Assembly: GCF_033807535.1 (NCBI RefSeq)
Contig: NZ_CP136857.1
Coordinates: forward strand, 50,363 to 114,362
Length of the DNA stretch: 64,000 nt
Direction: 5' to 3'
From: Oceanisphaera sp. IT1-181
GTDB lineage: Bacteria > Pseudomonadota > Gammaproteobacteria > Enterobacterales > Aeromonadaceae
Shown here in pieces: positions 34,664-44,074 of the stretch (the first letter of the stretch is position 1; each line of letters starts with the position of its first letter). The notes beneath the pieces are model-generated. The model saw only the letters and a list, made by a program, of their open reading frames with translations. It was not told where the DNA came from and made no database searches. The translations under genes and the position numbers were made by a program.

Positions 34664-36820
34664 ATGCAATATCATATCGAAGGCATGGACTGCGCGAGTT
34701 GCATCGGCAAGATTGAGACCGCTCTGGCGCGCATGCCCGGCGTTTCTGATGTCCAACTGAACTTTGCCACTGGAAGCCTGACACTGTCGTTGTCACCCGA
34801 GGGGGCCACTCAGGCTGGTGATGTTGAAAAAACCATCAAGCGCCTTGGTTTTGGCATATCCGCCCGTAACAATCAGCAGACGCCGTCGCATAGCGATACC
34901 GACAATCCGCCGACCGTGCAGCGCTGGTGGCAAACCCGTAAGGGTAAACAAGTCGCCGGTCTGGGTATGCTGATGGCGGCCGCCTACGTGCTGGCTCTGT
35001 TTTTTCCCGCTTACGGAACCTGGTTATTTGCTGCAGCCGTGGTTGTCGGTGTGCTTCCATTTGCCCGCAAAGCATTTGCGTTGGGCATGTCTGGCTCGCC
35101 CTTCTCAATCGAAACGCTGATGTCCGTAGCCGCATTGGGAGCGCTGTTCATCGGTGAGGCCGAAGAGGCGGCAGCCGTAGTTTTCCTGTTCTCGATCGGT
35201 GAGTTATTGGAGAGTGTGGCGGCCGATCGGGCCCGCGCCGGTATCAGAGCTCTGGCGTCACTGGTTCCGAAAACAGCAGTGCTTCTCGATGCCCAAGGCG
35301 GGCAGCGCGAGGTTGCTGCAGCCTCGCTGCGGGTGAATGACCGTGTGCTGGTGCGCCCAGGTGACCGAGTGTCCGCCGATGGTGTGATTATTCATGGTTC
35401 GTCCAGCCTCGATGAATCCCCCGTTACGGGCGAGTCCATCCCCTGTGCCAAGACCACGGGCGACACGGTATTCGCCGGTTCGATCAACGTCGACGGGGTA
35501 CTTGAAGTCCGCGTAGAAAAAACTGCCGCCGACAACACCATTGCGCGCATTATTCAACTGGTGGAACAGGCGCAGGTATCCAAAGCACCCACCGCCCGCT
35601 TCATTGAGCGATTCAGCCGTTACTACACTCCAGCGGTGATGGCGCTTGCCGCATTGGTCGTTATCCTGCCACCACTGATAATGGGCGGTGATTGGGCGAT
35701 TTGGCTATATCGCGGGTTGGCGCTATTGCTGATTGCCTGTCCCTGCGCACTGGTTCTATCCACTCCGGCAGCGATTGCTTCGGGACTGGCGGCAGGCACC
35801 CGCCGTGGATTACTCATAAAAGGCGGCAGCGCTCTGGAAACCATTGGCCAGGTAAAGACCATCGCTTTCGACAAAACCGGCACTCTGACCGAGGGCAAGC
35901 CGCGTGTTACCGACGTAGTGGCTTTTGCACAGCCTTTTACCAAACAAAGCGACGAAGAAGTACTGGCACTTTTTGCCAGCGTGGAATCCGGCTCCAATCA
36001 CCCGCTTGCCAAAGCCATTGTCGGGCATGCCGAAGCGGCCAATCTCCTCATCCCCGTCGCGTCAAATGCCTATGCCACCGCCGGTAAAGCCGTGCATGCA
36101 ACCGTGGCTGGACGCGCTCTAGCCATCGGCTCACCGGTCTACGCGGCTCAAGTCGCAACACTGTCGTCCACGCAGCAGAGCCAAATCGAGGCGCTACAAC
36201 GTGACGGTAAGACGGTGTCAGTGCTGTTCGATGAACAGAGCCATGAAGCACTTGGATTGGTAGCTTTACGGGATGAACCGAGAGCTGATGCACAAGCAGC
36301 CGTAGCCCAGCTCAAGACCATGGGCGTGCGCTCCGTCATGCTTACCGGCGACAACCATCGCACCGCTCAGGCCATCGCTGGCTATTTGGGTGTGGAATGG
36401 GAAGCTGAACTGCTACCCGAGGATAAGCTGCGCCTGATCAACGAAATGAAGCTCAACGCCAAGATCGCCATGGTTGGTGATGGCATCAACGACGCACCGG
36501 CACTGGCAACCGCAGATGTGGGTATCGCTATGGGTGGGGGTACCGATGTGGCCATCGAAACCGCCGACGCTGCGCTACTGAAAAACAGTGTTACTGATGT
36601 GGCTCACCTCGTTGCGCTCTCGCGTGCAACCATGGCCAACATCCATCAGAACGTGATTTTCGCGCTGGGTCTGAAAGGGGTGTTCCTGATCACCACGGTG
36701 CTGGGCATCACCGGCCTGTGGTTCGCAGTGCTGGCCGATACCGGCGCAACGGCGCTGGTTACGCTGAATGCTTTACGCTTATTGCGTTTTAAGGGTAAGC
36801 GTAACAACAACCATTCCTAA
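34664..36820 (+). CDS. Heavy-metal exporting P1B-type ATPase (ZntA/CadA-like)
   Basis: A 718-residue inner-membrane pump. The N-terminal HMA domain has the metal site GMDCASC (about 6-12). Eight predicted membrane segments surround the CPC metal motif in LLIACPCALVLSTP, the phosphorylation site DKTGTLTEGKPR, and hinge GDGINDAPALA. The CPC motif with no His-rich tail and the CadR-like regulator point to Zn/Cd/Pb export. The start was chosen at the ATG after ATAGGAGAAACCTC. It is divergently transcribed from its regulator. Confidence 0.92.
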   Translation: MQYHIEGMDCASCIGKIETALARMPGVSDVQLNFATGSLTLSLSPEGATQAGDVEKTIKRLGFGISARNNQQTPSHSDTDNPPTVQRWWQTRKGKQVAGLGMLMAAAYVLALFFPAYGTWLFAAAVVVGVLPFARKAFALGMSGSPFSIETLMSVAALGALFIGEAEEAAAVVFLFSIGELLESVAADRARAGIRALASLVPKTAVLLDAQGGQREVAAASLRVNDRVLVRPGDRVSADGVIIHGSSSLDESPVTGESIPCAKTTGDTVFAGSINVDGVLEVRVEKTAADNTIARIIQLVEQAQVSKAPTARFIERFSRYYTPAVMALAALVVILPPLIMGGDWAIWLYRGLALLLIACPCALVLSTPAAIASGLAAGTRRGLLIKGGSALETIGQVKTIAFDKTGTLTEGKPRVTDVVAFAQPFTKQSDEEVLALFASVESGSNHPLAKAIVGHAEAANLLIPVASNAYATAGKAVHATVAGRALAIGSPVYAAQVATLSSTQQSQIEALQRDGKTVSVLFDEQSHEALGLVALRDEPRADAQAAVAQLKTMGVRSVMLTGDNHRTAQAIAGYLGVEWEAELLPEDKLRLINEMKLNAKIAMVGDGINDAPALATADVGIAMGGGTDVAIETADAALLKNSVTDVAHLVALSRATMANIHQNVIFALGLKGVFLITTVLGITGLWFAVLADTGATALVTLNALRLLRFKGKRNNNHS

Positions 36821-37124
36821 CAAATCGCACAAACCCAAGTGGTCGATGTCGTCGTCATCTTTAATGGGCGGTATTTGTTTAAACAGTGCGATTACTGCCA
36901 ATGGCAGCGATGCCGTACTCAAGGTAAGCCTGCAACTTACAATTTAAAACTATTTTTTCATCGCACAGCAGAGTTGATATCGCCCCTTTGCAATGAAATC
37001 CTTGGCGGGCTTTATCCGATGTTTATGGTCATTGGCATCGTGTTTGCGTTCGTTATAGCCGTTGGTCGCACAAAGGAGTCTGGCTTAAGATAATGGAATC
37101 GTTATCAGAAGAGGCTGATTTGAA
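36821..37124. other. Region with decayed coding-like sequence
   Basis: A frame from 36839 to 37093 has no recognised relatives and no convincing ribosome site. Its end (LYPMFMVIGIVFAFVIAVG) looks like a membrane segment, so it may be a gene relic. Confidence 0.35.
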
Positions 37125-37250
37125 CAACTCATGGTCGACGGCAGCATAGTCCGTATTCATCAGCACAGGGCAGCAAAAAACAGTGCAGACGCCGAAGTCA
37201 TGAGAAAATCCAGAGGTGGACTGATAAGAAAAATCCATGCAGCCGTGGAT
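37125..37250 (+). pseudogene. IS5-family transposase fragment
   Basis: About 40 codons read MVDGSIVRIHQHRAAKNSAD...RKSRGGLIRKIHAAVDTF, the central region of two-frame IS5 transposases, like the relic at 548-769. It is too short to be functional. Confidence 0.6.
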
Positions 37251-37344
37251 ACTTTCCTACCCTCCCTCCCCATTTACCGCTACTGCGGTCTCGTTATCCC
37301 CTGACTGAGATGCAACACTCCGCAAGATGAAGCTTTTATGAAAG

Positions 37345-37360
37345 ACCTGTCTATACAAGT
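37345..37360. promoter_or_regulatory. Candidate PhnF operator upstream of phnC
   Basis: ACCTGTCTATACAAGT is an imperfect palindrome matching 12 of 16 positions of the perfect palindrome at 40216-40231 in front of phnF. It lies about 185 bp before the phnC start, near AT-rich promoter-like DNA. Confidence 0.6.
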
Positions 37361-37529
37361 GATCATTATCATGCCGCTATCTTTAGCAATGCTTTATAAG
37401 ACAATGATTTAAGTTGAATTCTGCTACTACAACAGTCACGGACCTACTTTTGTTTGACTTAATTATTCAATAAAACGGTCATCTTCGGCCGCCAGTATGG
37501 CTCACGAACCTATCGTGAGGCTGCTAGCA

Positions 37530-38378
37530 ATGAACAAGATCATTGAGATAAAGCGTCTGAGTAAGACCTTTGATAATAAAAGAGCGCTGAAAGATATCAG
37601 CCTAGAAATTACCCATTCGGGGATGACCGCGCTACTGGGACCATCTGGCTCAGGGAAGTCTACTTTGTTGCGTCATCTGAGTGGCTTAGTGTTTTCTGAT
37701 TGTCACCCCGAAAGCGAAATCCGAGTCATGGGCGAAGTAGTGCAATCCCAAGGCAAGGCTACGTCAGAGGTGCGTCGTTGTCGGGCTCGGGCGGGGTATA
37801 TTTTCCAACAATTTAATCTGGTGAATCGTCTGAGTGTGCTGACCAATGTGCTGATTGGTGCGCTCAGCTCTACTTCCAAATGGCGTACCCTGACCGGTTG
37901 CTTTACCCGCGCCCAGCAGCAACAAGCTATGGCGGCGTTGGAACGGGTTGGTATGGCGGAATTTGCTGTTCAACGCGTGTCTACCCTATCTGGCGGTCAA
38001 CAGCAGCGTGTGGCCATCGCCCGTTCGCTGATGCAAAAAGCACGCATTATCTTTGCCGACGAACCCATAGCATCGCTCGATCCTGAATCGGCACGAACCG
38101 TGATGGAGCTACTAAAAGACATTAATGAGCGGGAAGGCATCCCCGTGATCGTTACCCTTCATCAAGTGGACTATGCCCTGAAGTACTGTCATCAGTTGGT
38201 TGCCTTGCGCGAAGGAAGCGTTTTCTATCAGGGCGCGGCCACCGACATTACCAAGCAGGCCCTGGCATCGCTTTACACCCAGACACCGAGCACTCCTCTG
38301 GTCGCACAACCGGCCACCCGACCGTGGCGGGCCAAACCTGCTTTTGCCGCTAATTCAATTCAAGGACAAACGTCATGA
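37530..38378 (+). CDS. phnC: Phosphonate ABC transporter ATPase PhnC
   Basis: A 282-residue ABC ATPase: Walker A GPSGSGKST (about 37-45), Q-loop IFQQFNLV, signature LSGGQQQR (about 164-171), Walker B IIFADEPIASLD and His-loop TLHQVDYA. It powers import of phosphonates with PhnD and PhnE. The C-terminal tail is about 25 residues longer than necessary and Pro/Ala-rich. The start was chosen at MNKIIEIKRLSKTF with GAGG upstream. The stop overlaps the phnD start (ATGA). It is the first gene of a 13-gene operon. Confidence 0.95.
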   Translation: MNKIIEIKRLSKTFDNKRALKDISLEITHSGMTALLGPSGSGKSTLLRHLSGLVFSDCHPESEIRVMGEVVQSQGKATSEVRRCRARAGYIFQQFNLVNRLSVLTNVLIGALSSTSKWRTLTGCFTRAQQQQAMAALERVGMAEFAVQRVSTLSGGQQQRVAIARSLMQKARIIFADEPIASLDPESARTVMELLKDINEREGIPVIVTLHQVDYALKYCHQLVALREGSVFYQGAATDITKQALASLYTQTPSTPLVAQPATRPWRAKPAFAANSIQGQTS

Positions 38379-39364
38379 GACGTATCTTAAAAAAATTCGT
38401 CGGTGGTGCTTCACTACTGGCCGCGCTGATGTTAACTCAGGCTCAGGCAGAGGAGGCGCCACTGTCGGTTCTCAACTTCGGGATTATTTCTACCGAATCC
38501 CAACAAAACCTTAAACAGCATTGGGCCCCTTTTTTGGCCGACATGGAGCAGCAATTGGGCGTGGAGGTGAAGGCTTTTTTCGCTCCCGATTATGCCGGCA
38601 TTATTCAGGGCATGCGCTTCAACAAGGTCGATATTGCTTGGCTGGGCAATAAATCGGCGATGGAAGCGGTTAACCGTTCTGGTGGAGAAGTTTTTGCGCA
38701 AACCGTGGGGGCTAATGGTGAAGCCGGTTACTGGAGCTTATTAATCGCGCACAAGGATAGCCCGCTCAACAGCCTTGAAGATGTATTGGCGCAGCGCACG
38801 GATCTGATTTTTGGCAATGGCGACCCTAACTCTACTTCTGGTTTTCTGGTGCCTTCCTATTATGTGTTGGCCCAGAACCAGGCTACCGCTCAGGAGTTTA
38901 AGCGTACCGTCAATGCCAGCCACGAGGTGAATATATTTGCGGTGCTAAATAAGCAAGTCGATGTCGCTACCAACAACACCGAGAACTTAGCACGCTTCGC
39001 TCAGCACAGTGGTGAAAAAGTGAAAGACATTAAGGTGTTGTGGAAATCACCGCTGATCCCAGCCGATCCCATTGTCTGGCGTAAAAATTTACCGGCTGCG
39101 ACTAAAGAGGTGGTGTACGACTTCTTCATGAAATACGGCCAATCCGATAATGCGCAGCAGAAAGACATTCTGGCCGGCTTGCAGTGGGCTTCGTTCACGC
39201 CCTCCAGCGATCTGCAGTTGTTACCTATCCGTCAGCTACAGCTGTTTAAAGACCTGCAAGAGCTGGAGAACAACGAGGCCGCCGCCGCTGATATTGCCCA
39301 GCTGAAAATGGAGCTGGCAGCGCTGGACCGTCAGATGTCAGCCCTAGCTGCCATGACCCACTAA
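38375..39364 (+). CDS. phnD: Phosphonate-binding periplasmic protein PhnD
   Basis: A 329-residue protein with a signal peptide (MRRILKKFVGGASLLAALML...AQA, cleavage before EEAP). The mature part is a type II periplasmic binding protein with the PhnD pattern LNFGIISTESQQNLKQHW, FFAPDYAGIIQGMRF and FGNGDPNSTSGFLVP. It binds phosphonates such as 2-aminoethylphosphonate and passes them to PhnE. A strong hairpin separates it from phnE, a usual way of giving the binding protein a higher dose. Confidence 0.95.
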   Translation: MRRILKKFVGGASLLAALMLTQAQAEEAPLSVLNFGIISTESQQNLKQHWAPFLADMEQQLGVEVKAFFAPDYAGIIQGMRFNKVDIAWLGNKSAMEAVNRSGGEVFAQTVGANGEAGYWSLLIAHKDSPLNSLEDVLAQRTDLIFGNGDPNSTSGFLVPSYYVLAQNQATAQEFKRTVNASHEVNIFAVLNKQVDVATNNTENLARFAQHSGEKVKDIKVLWKSPLIPADPIVWRKNLPAATKEVVYDFFMKYGQSDNAQQKDILAGLQWASFTPSSDLQLLPIRQLQLFKDLQELENNEAAAADIAQLKMELAALDRQMSALAAMTH

Positions 39365-39368
39365 TACT

Positions 39369-39397
39369 ACACAGAGCCGGCGCTGTCGGCTCTGTGT
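39369..39397 (+). terminator. Intercistronic hairpin between phnD and phnE
   Basis: An 11-bp stem ACACAGAGCCG / CGGCTCTGTGT with a 7-base loop and no T-run. More likely an mRNA-stabilising or partly attenuating hairpin than a full terminator, since the operon continues. Confidence 0.6.
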
Positions 39398-39417
39398 GGC
39401 TATCGGAGACTTTAAAA

Positions 39418-40203
39418 ATGAATACTGACGTCGTTACTCGGCCCGGCCCGGGCTTGCGCCTAGGGCAAATGTTCAAATGGCTAGCGGTAGCGCTGGTACT
39501 GGCGTGGGCTTGGCAGGGGGCAGAAATGAACCCCGCCGTGCTGGTAGAGGATGCGGGCAATATGGCCGAGCTGGCAGCTGACTTTTTCCCGCCGGATTTT
39601 ACCCACTGGAAATTGTATCTGAAAGAAACACTAGTCACGTTGCAAGTGGCACTGTGGGGCACCTTACTGGCGATAGTGTTGGCAGTACCCTTTGGTTTGC
39701 TATGCGCCGATAACTTGTTTCCGCAATGGGTCTGTCAACCGATGCGTCGACTTATGGATGCGACGCGGGCTATCAATGAGATGGTGTTTGCCATGCTGTT
39801 TGTGGTCGCTGTGGGTCTGGGTCCCTTTGCCGGTGTGCTAGCGCTGTTTGTGCATACTACTGGCGTATTAGCGAAGCTGTTTTCTGAAGCTGTTGAGGCC
39901 ATAGAGCCGGGTCCTATCGAGGGGGTGCGGGCCACGGGCGCCACCAAGATGGAAGAAATTATTTATGGCGTCTTACCTCAGGTGATTCCGTTGTGGATTT
40001 CCTATTCGCTCTATCGCTTCGAGTCCAATGTGCGCTCTGCCACTGTGGTGGGCATGGTGGGAGCGGGTGGGGTTGGCGTCTTATTGTGGGAAGCGATTCG
40101 CAGTTTTCAGTTTGAACGGACCGCAGCCATTATGCTGGTGGTCATTGTCACTGTCAGCCTACTTGATGTTGCCTCGCAGAAGATTCGCAAACTTTATATC
40201 TAA
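39418..40203 (+). CDS. phnE: Phosphonate ABC transporter permease PhnE
   Basis: A 261-residue inner-membrane permease with about five to six hydrophobic segments. The coupling motif EAVEAIEPGPIEGVRATGAT (about 166-185) touches the ATPase, and the C-terminal VGMVGAGGVGVLLWEAIRSF is typical of PhnE. Translation starts at the ATG after CGGAGACTTTAAAA. An upstream in-frame start lies inside the hairpin region. It is the last transport gene before phnF. Confidence 0.95.
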   Translation: MNTDVVTRPGPGLRLGQMFKWLAVALVLAWAWQGAEMNPAVLVEDAGNMAELAADFFPPDFTHWKLYLKETLVTLQVALWGTLLAIVLAVPFGLLCADNLFPQWVCQPMRRLMDATRAINEMVFAMLFVVAVGLGPFAGVLALFVHTTGVLAKLFSEAVEAIEPGPIEGVRATGATKMEEIIYGVLPQVIPLWISYSLYRFESNVRSATVVGMVGAGGVGVLLWEAIRSFQFERTAAIMLVVIVTVSLLDVASQKIRKLYI

Positions 40204-40215
40204 TTATTTAATTGA

Positions 40216-40231
40216 GCTTGTCTAGACAAGC
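40216..40231. promoter_or_regulatory. Perfect palindrome, likely PhnF operator
   Basis: GCTTGTCTAGACAAGC is a perfect 16-bp palindrome between phnE and phnF. The TGTCTAGACA core is typical of HutC-subfamily GntR operators. Confidence 0.7.
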
Positions 40232-40348
40232 CATCAGTAATTTACGGGGTTAAGCTGTCCTGACTAATAACGAAAGGATATACGCTTAATTACTTAATTT
40301 GTTTGATGAGCATTGTTAGCTGTTATTAAATTCGGCCGAGAGAGAGGG

Positions 40349-41068
40349 ATGGAAGGGATGCGGATCTATCAAGCTATTTATCGGCAACTGGAAGCAGATA
40401 TTAAGTTGTGCTTTAAAGCCGGTGACTATCTTCCGCCGGAAATGCAGCTTGCCGCACGCTTTCAGGTAAATCGGCACACGGTACGACGCGCGATTGACGA
40501 ACTGGTTATCAATGGTTTTATCCAGCGTCATCAAGGCAAGGGCAATATGGTGTTGCACCAGCCGCAGCTCTATAAGCTGCAAGATGGCGCTCATTTTACC
40601 GGCAACTTAGTGCAACAAGGGGCCTCGCCCAGTTGCCAAGTGATCCGAGCTCGGCTGATGCCGGTCACCTCTAGATTATTACACGAGTTACAGCTGGGTG
40701 ATCAGGCACTGGTTCAACAACAAAAAATTATTCACATACAGACCTTGCGGAGAACGGAATATATTCCGCACTCCATTATTCATCATTATTTTAGTGACCC
40801 GCAATGGTGGTCGGTGCTGAAACAATTTCAGTATGGATCTTTGCATGATTTTTTAAAACTAAACTTGAATGTGGAGTTGAAAAGAATATCGACCCGCTTG
40901 GGGGCAAGAATACCCACCGGTGAAGAAAGTCGGTTATTACAGATAAACAAGTCAATGCCCGTTATGCGTATTAAAACTAAACATCAACTTAAAGGTACGG
41001 AACAAATGGCGGAGTTTTCCGTGAGCTCGGCTCGTTCCGATTTAATTGAATATGTCGTGGAGCACTAA
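40349..41068 (+). CDS. phnF: GntR/HutC-family regulator PhnF
   Basis: A 239-residue protein. The N-terminal winged HTH reads YQAIYRQLEADIKLCFKAGD...YLPPEMQLAARFQVNRHTVR, very close to PhnF. The C-terminal UTRA ligand-binding domain follows (SLHDFLKLNLNVELKRIS...). It likely represses the operon, with sites before phnC and phnF. Three in-frame ATGs compete. 40349 was chosen for its GAGAGAGG ribosome site and a length near the E. coli protein (241). The stop abuts the phnG start. Confidence 0.9.
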   Translation: MEGMRIYQAIYRQLEADIKLCFKAGDYLPPEMQLAARFQVNRHTVRRAIDELVINGFIQRHQGKGNMVLHQPQLYKLQDGAHFTGNLVQQGASPSCQVIRARLMPVTSRLLHELQLGDQALVQQQKIIHIQTLRRTEYIPHSIIHHYFSDPQWWSVLKQFQYGSLHDFLKLNLNVELKRISTRLGARIPTGEESRLLQINKSMPVMRIKTKHQLKGTEQMAEFSVSSARSDLIEYVVEH

Positions 41069-41515
41069 ATGAATACACCACAACGAAAACAATGGATGTC
41101 GGTATTGTCCCGCGCCTCCTTTGCCCAGCTTCAAAGCAGTTGGCAAGCGCTGCGGCTGACGCCTGAGTATCAATTGATCCGAGCGCCGGAGATCGGACTG
41201 GCACAGATCCGGGCCCGCATGGGAGCTACCGGCCGGCAATTCAATCTCGGCGATGTCACCATTACTCGAGCCGTGGTCAAACTGCACAGCGGTGAGCTGG
41301 GATACAGCTATCTGCGTGGCCGCAACAAACGCCATGCCGAACTGGCGGCGCTGGTGGATGCGATGATGCAAACCCGCAGTGGCCATGAAGTATTGGATCG
41401 GGGCCTGATTGCCCCGTTGGCGGCGCTCAAGGCAGAGCAGGAAGAATGCAGCCGCCAAGAAGTAGCCGCCAGTAAGGTGGACTTTTTTACCATGGTGCGG
41501 GGAGAAGATGAATGA
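41069..41515 (+). CDS. phnG: C-P lyase subunit PhnG
   Basis: A 148-residue protein containing TPEYQLIRAPEIGLAQIRAR...TGRQFNLGDVTITRAVVK and GYSYLRGRNKRHAELAALVD, the conserved PhnG core. PhnG is part of the PhnGHIJ core complex, which attaches methylphosphonate to ATP ribose. The gene starts right after phnF, and its stop overlaps phnH (ATGA). Confidence 0.95.
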   Translation: MNTPQRKQWMSVLSRASFAQLQSSWQALRLTPEYQLIRAPEIGLAQIRARMGATGRQFNLGDVTITRAVVKLHSGELGYSYLRGRNKRHAELAALVDAMMQTRSGHEVLDRGLIAPLAALKAEQEECSRQEVAASKVDFFTMVRGEDE

Positions 41516-42120
41516 CGACTATCACTACGGCATTTGCGGATACAGTCCACGACAGCCAGCTTTGTTTTCGGCGTTTGCTAACCGCAATGTCGGAGCCGGG
41601 CACCCGAGTTGACCTAGACAGAGCCGATGGCTTTGGCGCCATGAGTGCCGGCTGCGTACAAGCGCTACTCACCCTCGCTGACAGCAGCACCCAGCTCTGG
41701 CTCTCAGCGGCTCTGCAGCAAGATGAAGCCGTACGCGACAATATTCGATTTCATGTGGCCTCCCCGCTAACGCTAGATGCCGCTGCTGCCGACTTTGCCG
41801 TACTGGCCTTAGCCGATCAGGCCGAATGCGGTGCACTGTTGCGAACTCTGGCGCAGGGTAGTGAAGAATATCCGGATCAGGGCGCTACGTTATTTATTGA
41901 AACCGACTCTTTGGTGCAGGGTGTCGAAGTCTGCTTGTCGGGGCCGGGCATTCAGGGCACTCGGCGTGTTTTCTTGGGGCGCGTGCCCGAGGCGTTGGTG
42001 CGATTTTTAAGCGAGCGGGACACGACTTCCCCGCAGGGCATCGATCTGATGCTGGTATGTGATCGAAAATTGATCGCTATTGCGCGCACAACTCGAGTGG
42101 AGATAACAGCATGTATGTAG
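41512..42120 (+). CDS. phnH: C-P lyase subunit PhnH
   Basis: A 202-residue protein starting with a region that includes DSQLCFRRLLTAMSEPGTRV, the PhnH hallmark, and ending in LMLVCDRKLIAIARTTRVE. PhnH has a PLP-transferase-like fold without the cofactor and binds in the core complex through PhnJ. It overlaps phnG by 4 bp and phnI by 10 bp. Confidence 0.95.
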   Translation: MTTITTAFADTVHDSQLCFRRLLTAMSEPGTRVDLDRADGFGAMSAGCVQALLTLADSSTQLWLSAALQQDEAVRDNIRFHVASPLTLDAAAADFAVLALADQAECGALLRTLAQGSEEYPDQGATLFIETDSLVQGVEVCLSGPGIQGTRRVFLGRVPEALVRFLSERDTTSPQGIDLMLVCDRKLIAIARTTRVEITACM

Positions 42121-43211
42121 CAGTGAAAGGGGGCGAGAAAGCGATTGCCGCCGCGCATCGTTTGCAAGCCAAGAAACGCCGTGGCAATACCGAGCTACCT
42201 GAGCTCAGTGTGGATCAAGTGGCAGAACAGTTGGTCGGTGCTGTAGATAGGGTGATGACTGAAGGGGGCGTGTACGACAAAGAGCTGGCGGCCTTGGCGA
42301 TTAAGCAGGCTGGCGGAGATTTGGTGGAGGCGATTTTTCTGTTGCGTGCCTATCGCACCACTTTGCCGAAGTTAGCCACTACAGAGCCGATAGATACCGC
42401 GACGATGCGCATCGCCCGCCGTATTTCGGCCACCTACAAGGATTTGCCTGGCGGCCAGTTGTTGGGTCCAACCTATGACTATACCCATCGGTTGCTGGAT
42501 TTTAGCCTGCTGGCTGAAGGAGAACATCCAGGCCCAGTACCGGTCGTAAGTGAATCGCAGACTTACCCCCAAGTCACCGGCATTCTCGAACAGCTTGAGT
42601 TAATGGCGAAGGAAACGGACGAGGGGCAGACGCCGGCCGATGTGACCATGGCGCCAGTCACTTATCCCTGCGACCGCTCTGCCCGTTTGCAACAGTTGAT
42701 GCGCGGTGACGAAGGCTTCTTGCTGGCGCTGGGGTACTCCACTCAGCGGGGCTATGGGCGCAACCACCCCTTTGCCGGCGAAATCCGCAGTGGTGAGGTA
42801 ACTCTAGAGATAGTGCCGGAGGAACTGGGCTTTGCCATCGATATCGGCGACATCGAATTGACCGAGTGTCAAATGGTCAACGGTTTTGTCGGTGACAAGC
42901 AGCAAAAGCCGGTATTTACTCGTGGTTATGGCCTGACGTTCGGCTTTGGTGAACGCAAGGCGATGTCCATGGCGCTGGTAGACAGAGCACTGCAGGCGCA
43001 GGAGTACGGTGAGCAGGTGGACGGTCCGGCTCAGGATGAAGAGTTTGTGTTGGCCCATGCAGATAACGTTGAAGCTTCGGGTTTTGTGTCGCACCTGAAA
43101 TTGCCGCACTACGTGGACTTTCAGGCCGAACTGGAGTTGCTGCGCAAGCTGCGCCGAGAGCATGAACAAACCCATGGCCCGCAAGCCAGCCAAACAGGGG
43201 AGCAAGCATGA
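42111..43211 (+). CDS. phnI: C-P lyase subunit PhnI (nucleosidase)
   Basis: A 366-residue protein beginning MYVAVKGGEKAIAAAHRLQA, nearly invariant in PhnI, with LRAYRTTLPKL and RGYGRNHPFAGEIRSGEV in the middle. PhnI displaces adenine from ATP or GTP with PhnG, PhnH and PhnL to form ribose 1-phosphonate triphosphate. The stop overlaps the phnJ start (ATGA). The length equals that of family members. Confidence 0.96.
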   Translation: MYVAVKGGEKAIAAAHRLQAKKRRGNTELPELSVDQVAEQLVGAVDRVMTEGGVYDKELAALAIKQAGGDLVEAIFLLRAYRTTLPKLATTEPIDTATMRIARRISATYKDLPGGQLLGPTYDYTHRLLDFSLLAEGEHPGPVPVVSESQTYPQVTGILEQLELMAKETDEGQTPADVTMAPVTYPCDRSARLQQLMRGDEGFLLALGYSTQRGYGRNHPFAGEIRSGEVTLEIVPEELGFAIDIGDIELTECQMVNGFVGDKQQKPVFTRGYGLTFGFGERKAMSMALVDRALQAQEYGEQVDGPAQDEEFVLAHADNVEASGFVSHLKLPHYVDFQAELELLRKLRREHEQTHGPQASQTGEQA

Positions 43212-44074
43212 TCACCCAATACACCCACCGAGCTGAGCAGAATCAAGGTTATAACTACGCCTATCTGGATGAGCAAACCAAGCGCATGATCCGCCGAGCA
43301 CTCTTGAAAGCGGTAGCCATCCCCGGCTATCAAGTGCCCTTTGGTGGCCGAGAAATGCCGATGCCCTACGGCTGGGGTACCGGCGGTGTGCAACTGACGG
43401 CGGCGCTGATTGGTCACGACGACACTCTTAAGGTGATCGACCAAGGCGCCGATGACACCACCAACGCGGTGTCTATTCGCTCGTTTTTCCAACAGGTGGC
43501 ACAGGTAAATACCACCGAAGTGACCACAGAAGCCACGCTTATCCAAACCCGACATCGGATCCCGGAAACTGCGCTCAGCGCTGATCAGATCTTGGTGTAT
43601 CAGGTGCCAATTCCGGAGCCGTTACGCTTTATCGAGCCGCGGGAAACGGAGACTCGCAAAATGCACGCACTGCAAGAGTACGGCATTATGCACGTCAAAT
43701 TATACGAAGATATCGCCCGTTACGGTCATATCGCTACCGCTTATGCTTACCCAGTGCTGGTTAATGATCGCTATATTATGGATCCCTCACCAATCCCCAA
43801 ATACGACAATCCCAAGATGGACATGATGCCGGCGTTGCAGTTGTTTGGTGCCGGTCGTGAAAAACGTATCTATGCCATACCGCCTTATACCTCAGTTAAG
43901 AGCCTCGACTTCGAAGATCACCCCTTCGAAATCCAGCAGTGGGATGAGCCTTGTGCCATCTGCGAATCCAGGCATAGCTTCCTCGATGAAGTGGTGACCG
44001 ACGATCAGGGCAGCCGCGTATTTATCTGCTCCGATACCGATTATTGCCGTCAGCAACAGGAGAAACAGCTATGA
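43208..44074 (+). CDS. phnJ: C-P lyase PhnJ (radical SAM)
   Basis: A 288-residue catalytic subunit that breaks the carbon-phosphorus bond by radical SAM chemistry. Four cysteines near the C-terminus, C249, C252, C274 and C280, have the same spacing (3, 22, 6) as C241, C244, C266 and C272 of E. coli PhnJ. The first three ligate the 4Fe-4S cluster, and the last is the proposed thiyl-radical residue. It starts MITQYTHRAEQNQGYNYAYL. The stop overlaps phnK. Confidence 0.97.
   Translation: MITQYTHRAEQNQGYNYAYLDEQTKRMIRRALLKAVAIPGYQVPFGGREMPMPYGWGTGGVQLTAALIGHDDTLKVIDQGADDTTNAVSIRSFFQQVAQVNTTEVTTEATLIQTRHRIPETALSADQILVYQVPIPEPLRFIEPRETETRKMHALQEYGIMHVKLYEDIARYGHIATAYAYPVLVNDRYIMDPSPIPKYDNPKMDMMPALQLFGAGREKRIYAIPPYTSVKSLDFEDHPFEIQQWDEPCAICESRHSFLDEVVTDDQGSRVFICSDTDYCRQQQEKQL

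Noticed and set aside
36839..37093. Signal peptidase II or other membrane gene after the metal ATPase
   Set aside because: There is only a single hydrophobic stretch, none of the LspA catalytic Asp motifs, and no ribosome site.
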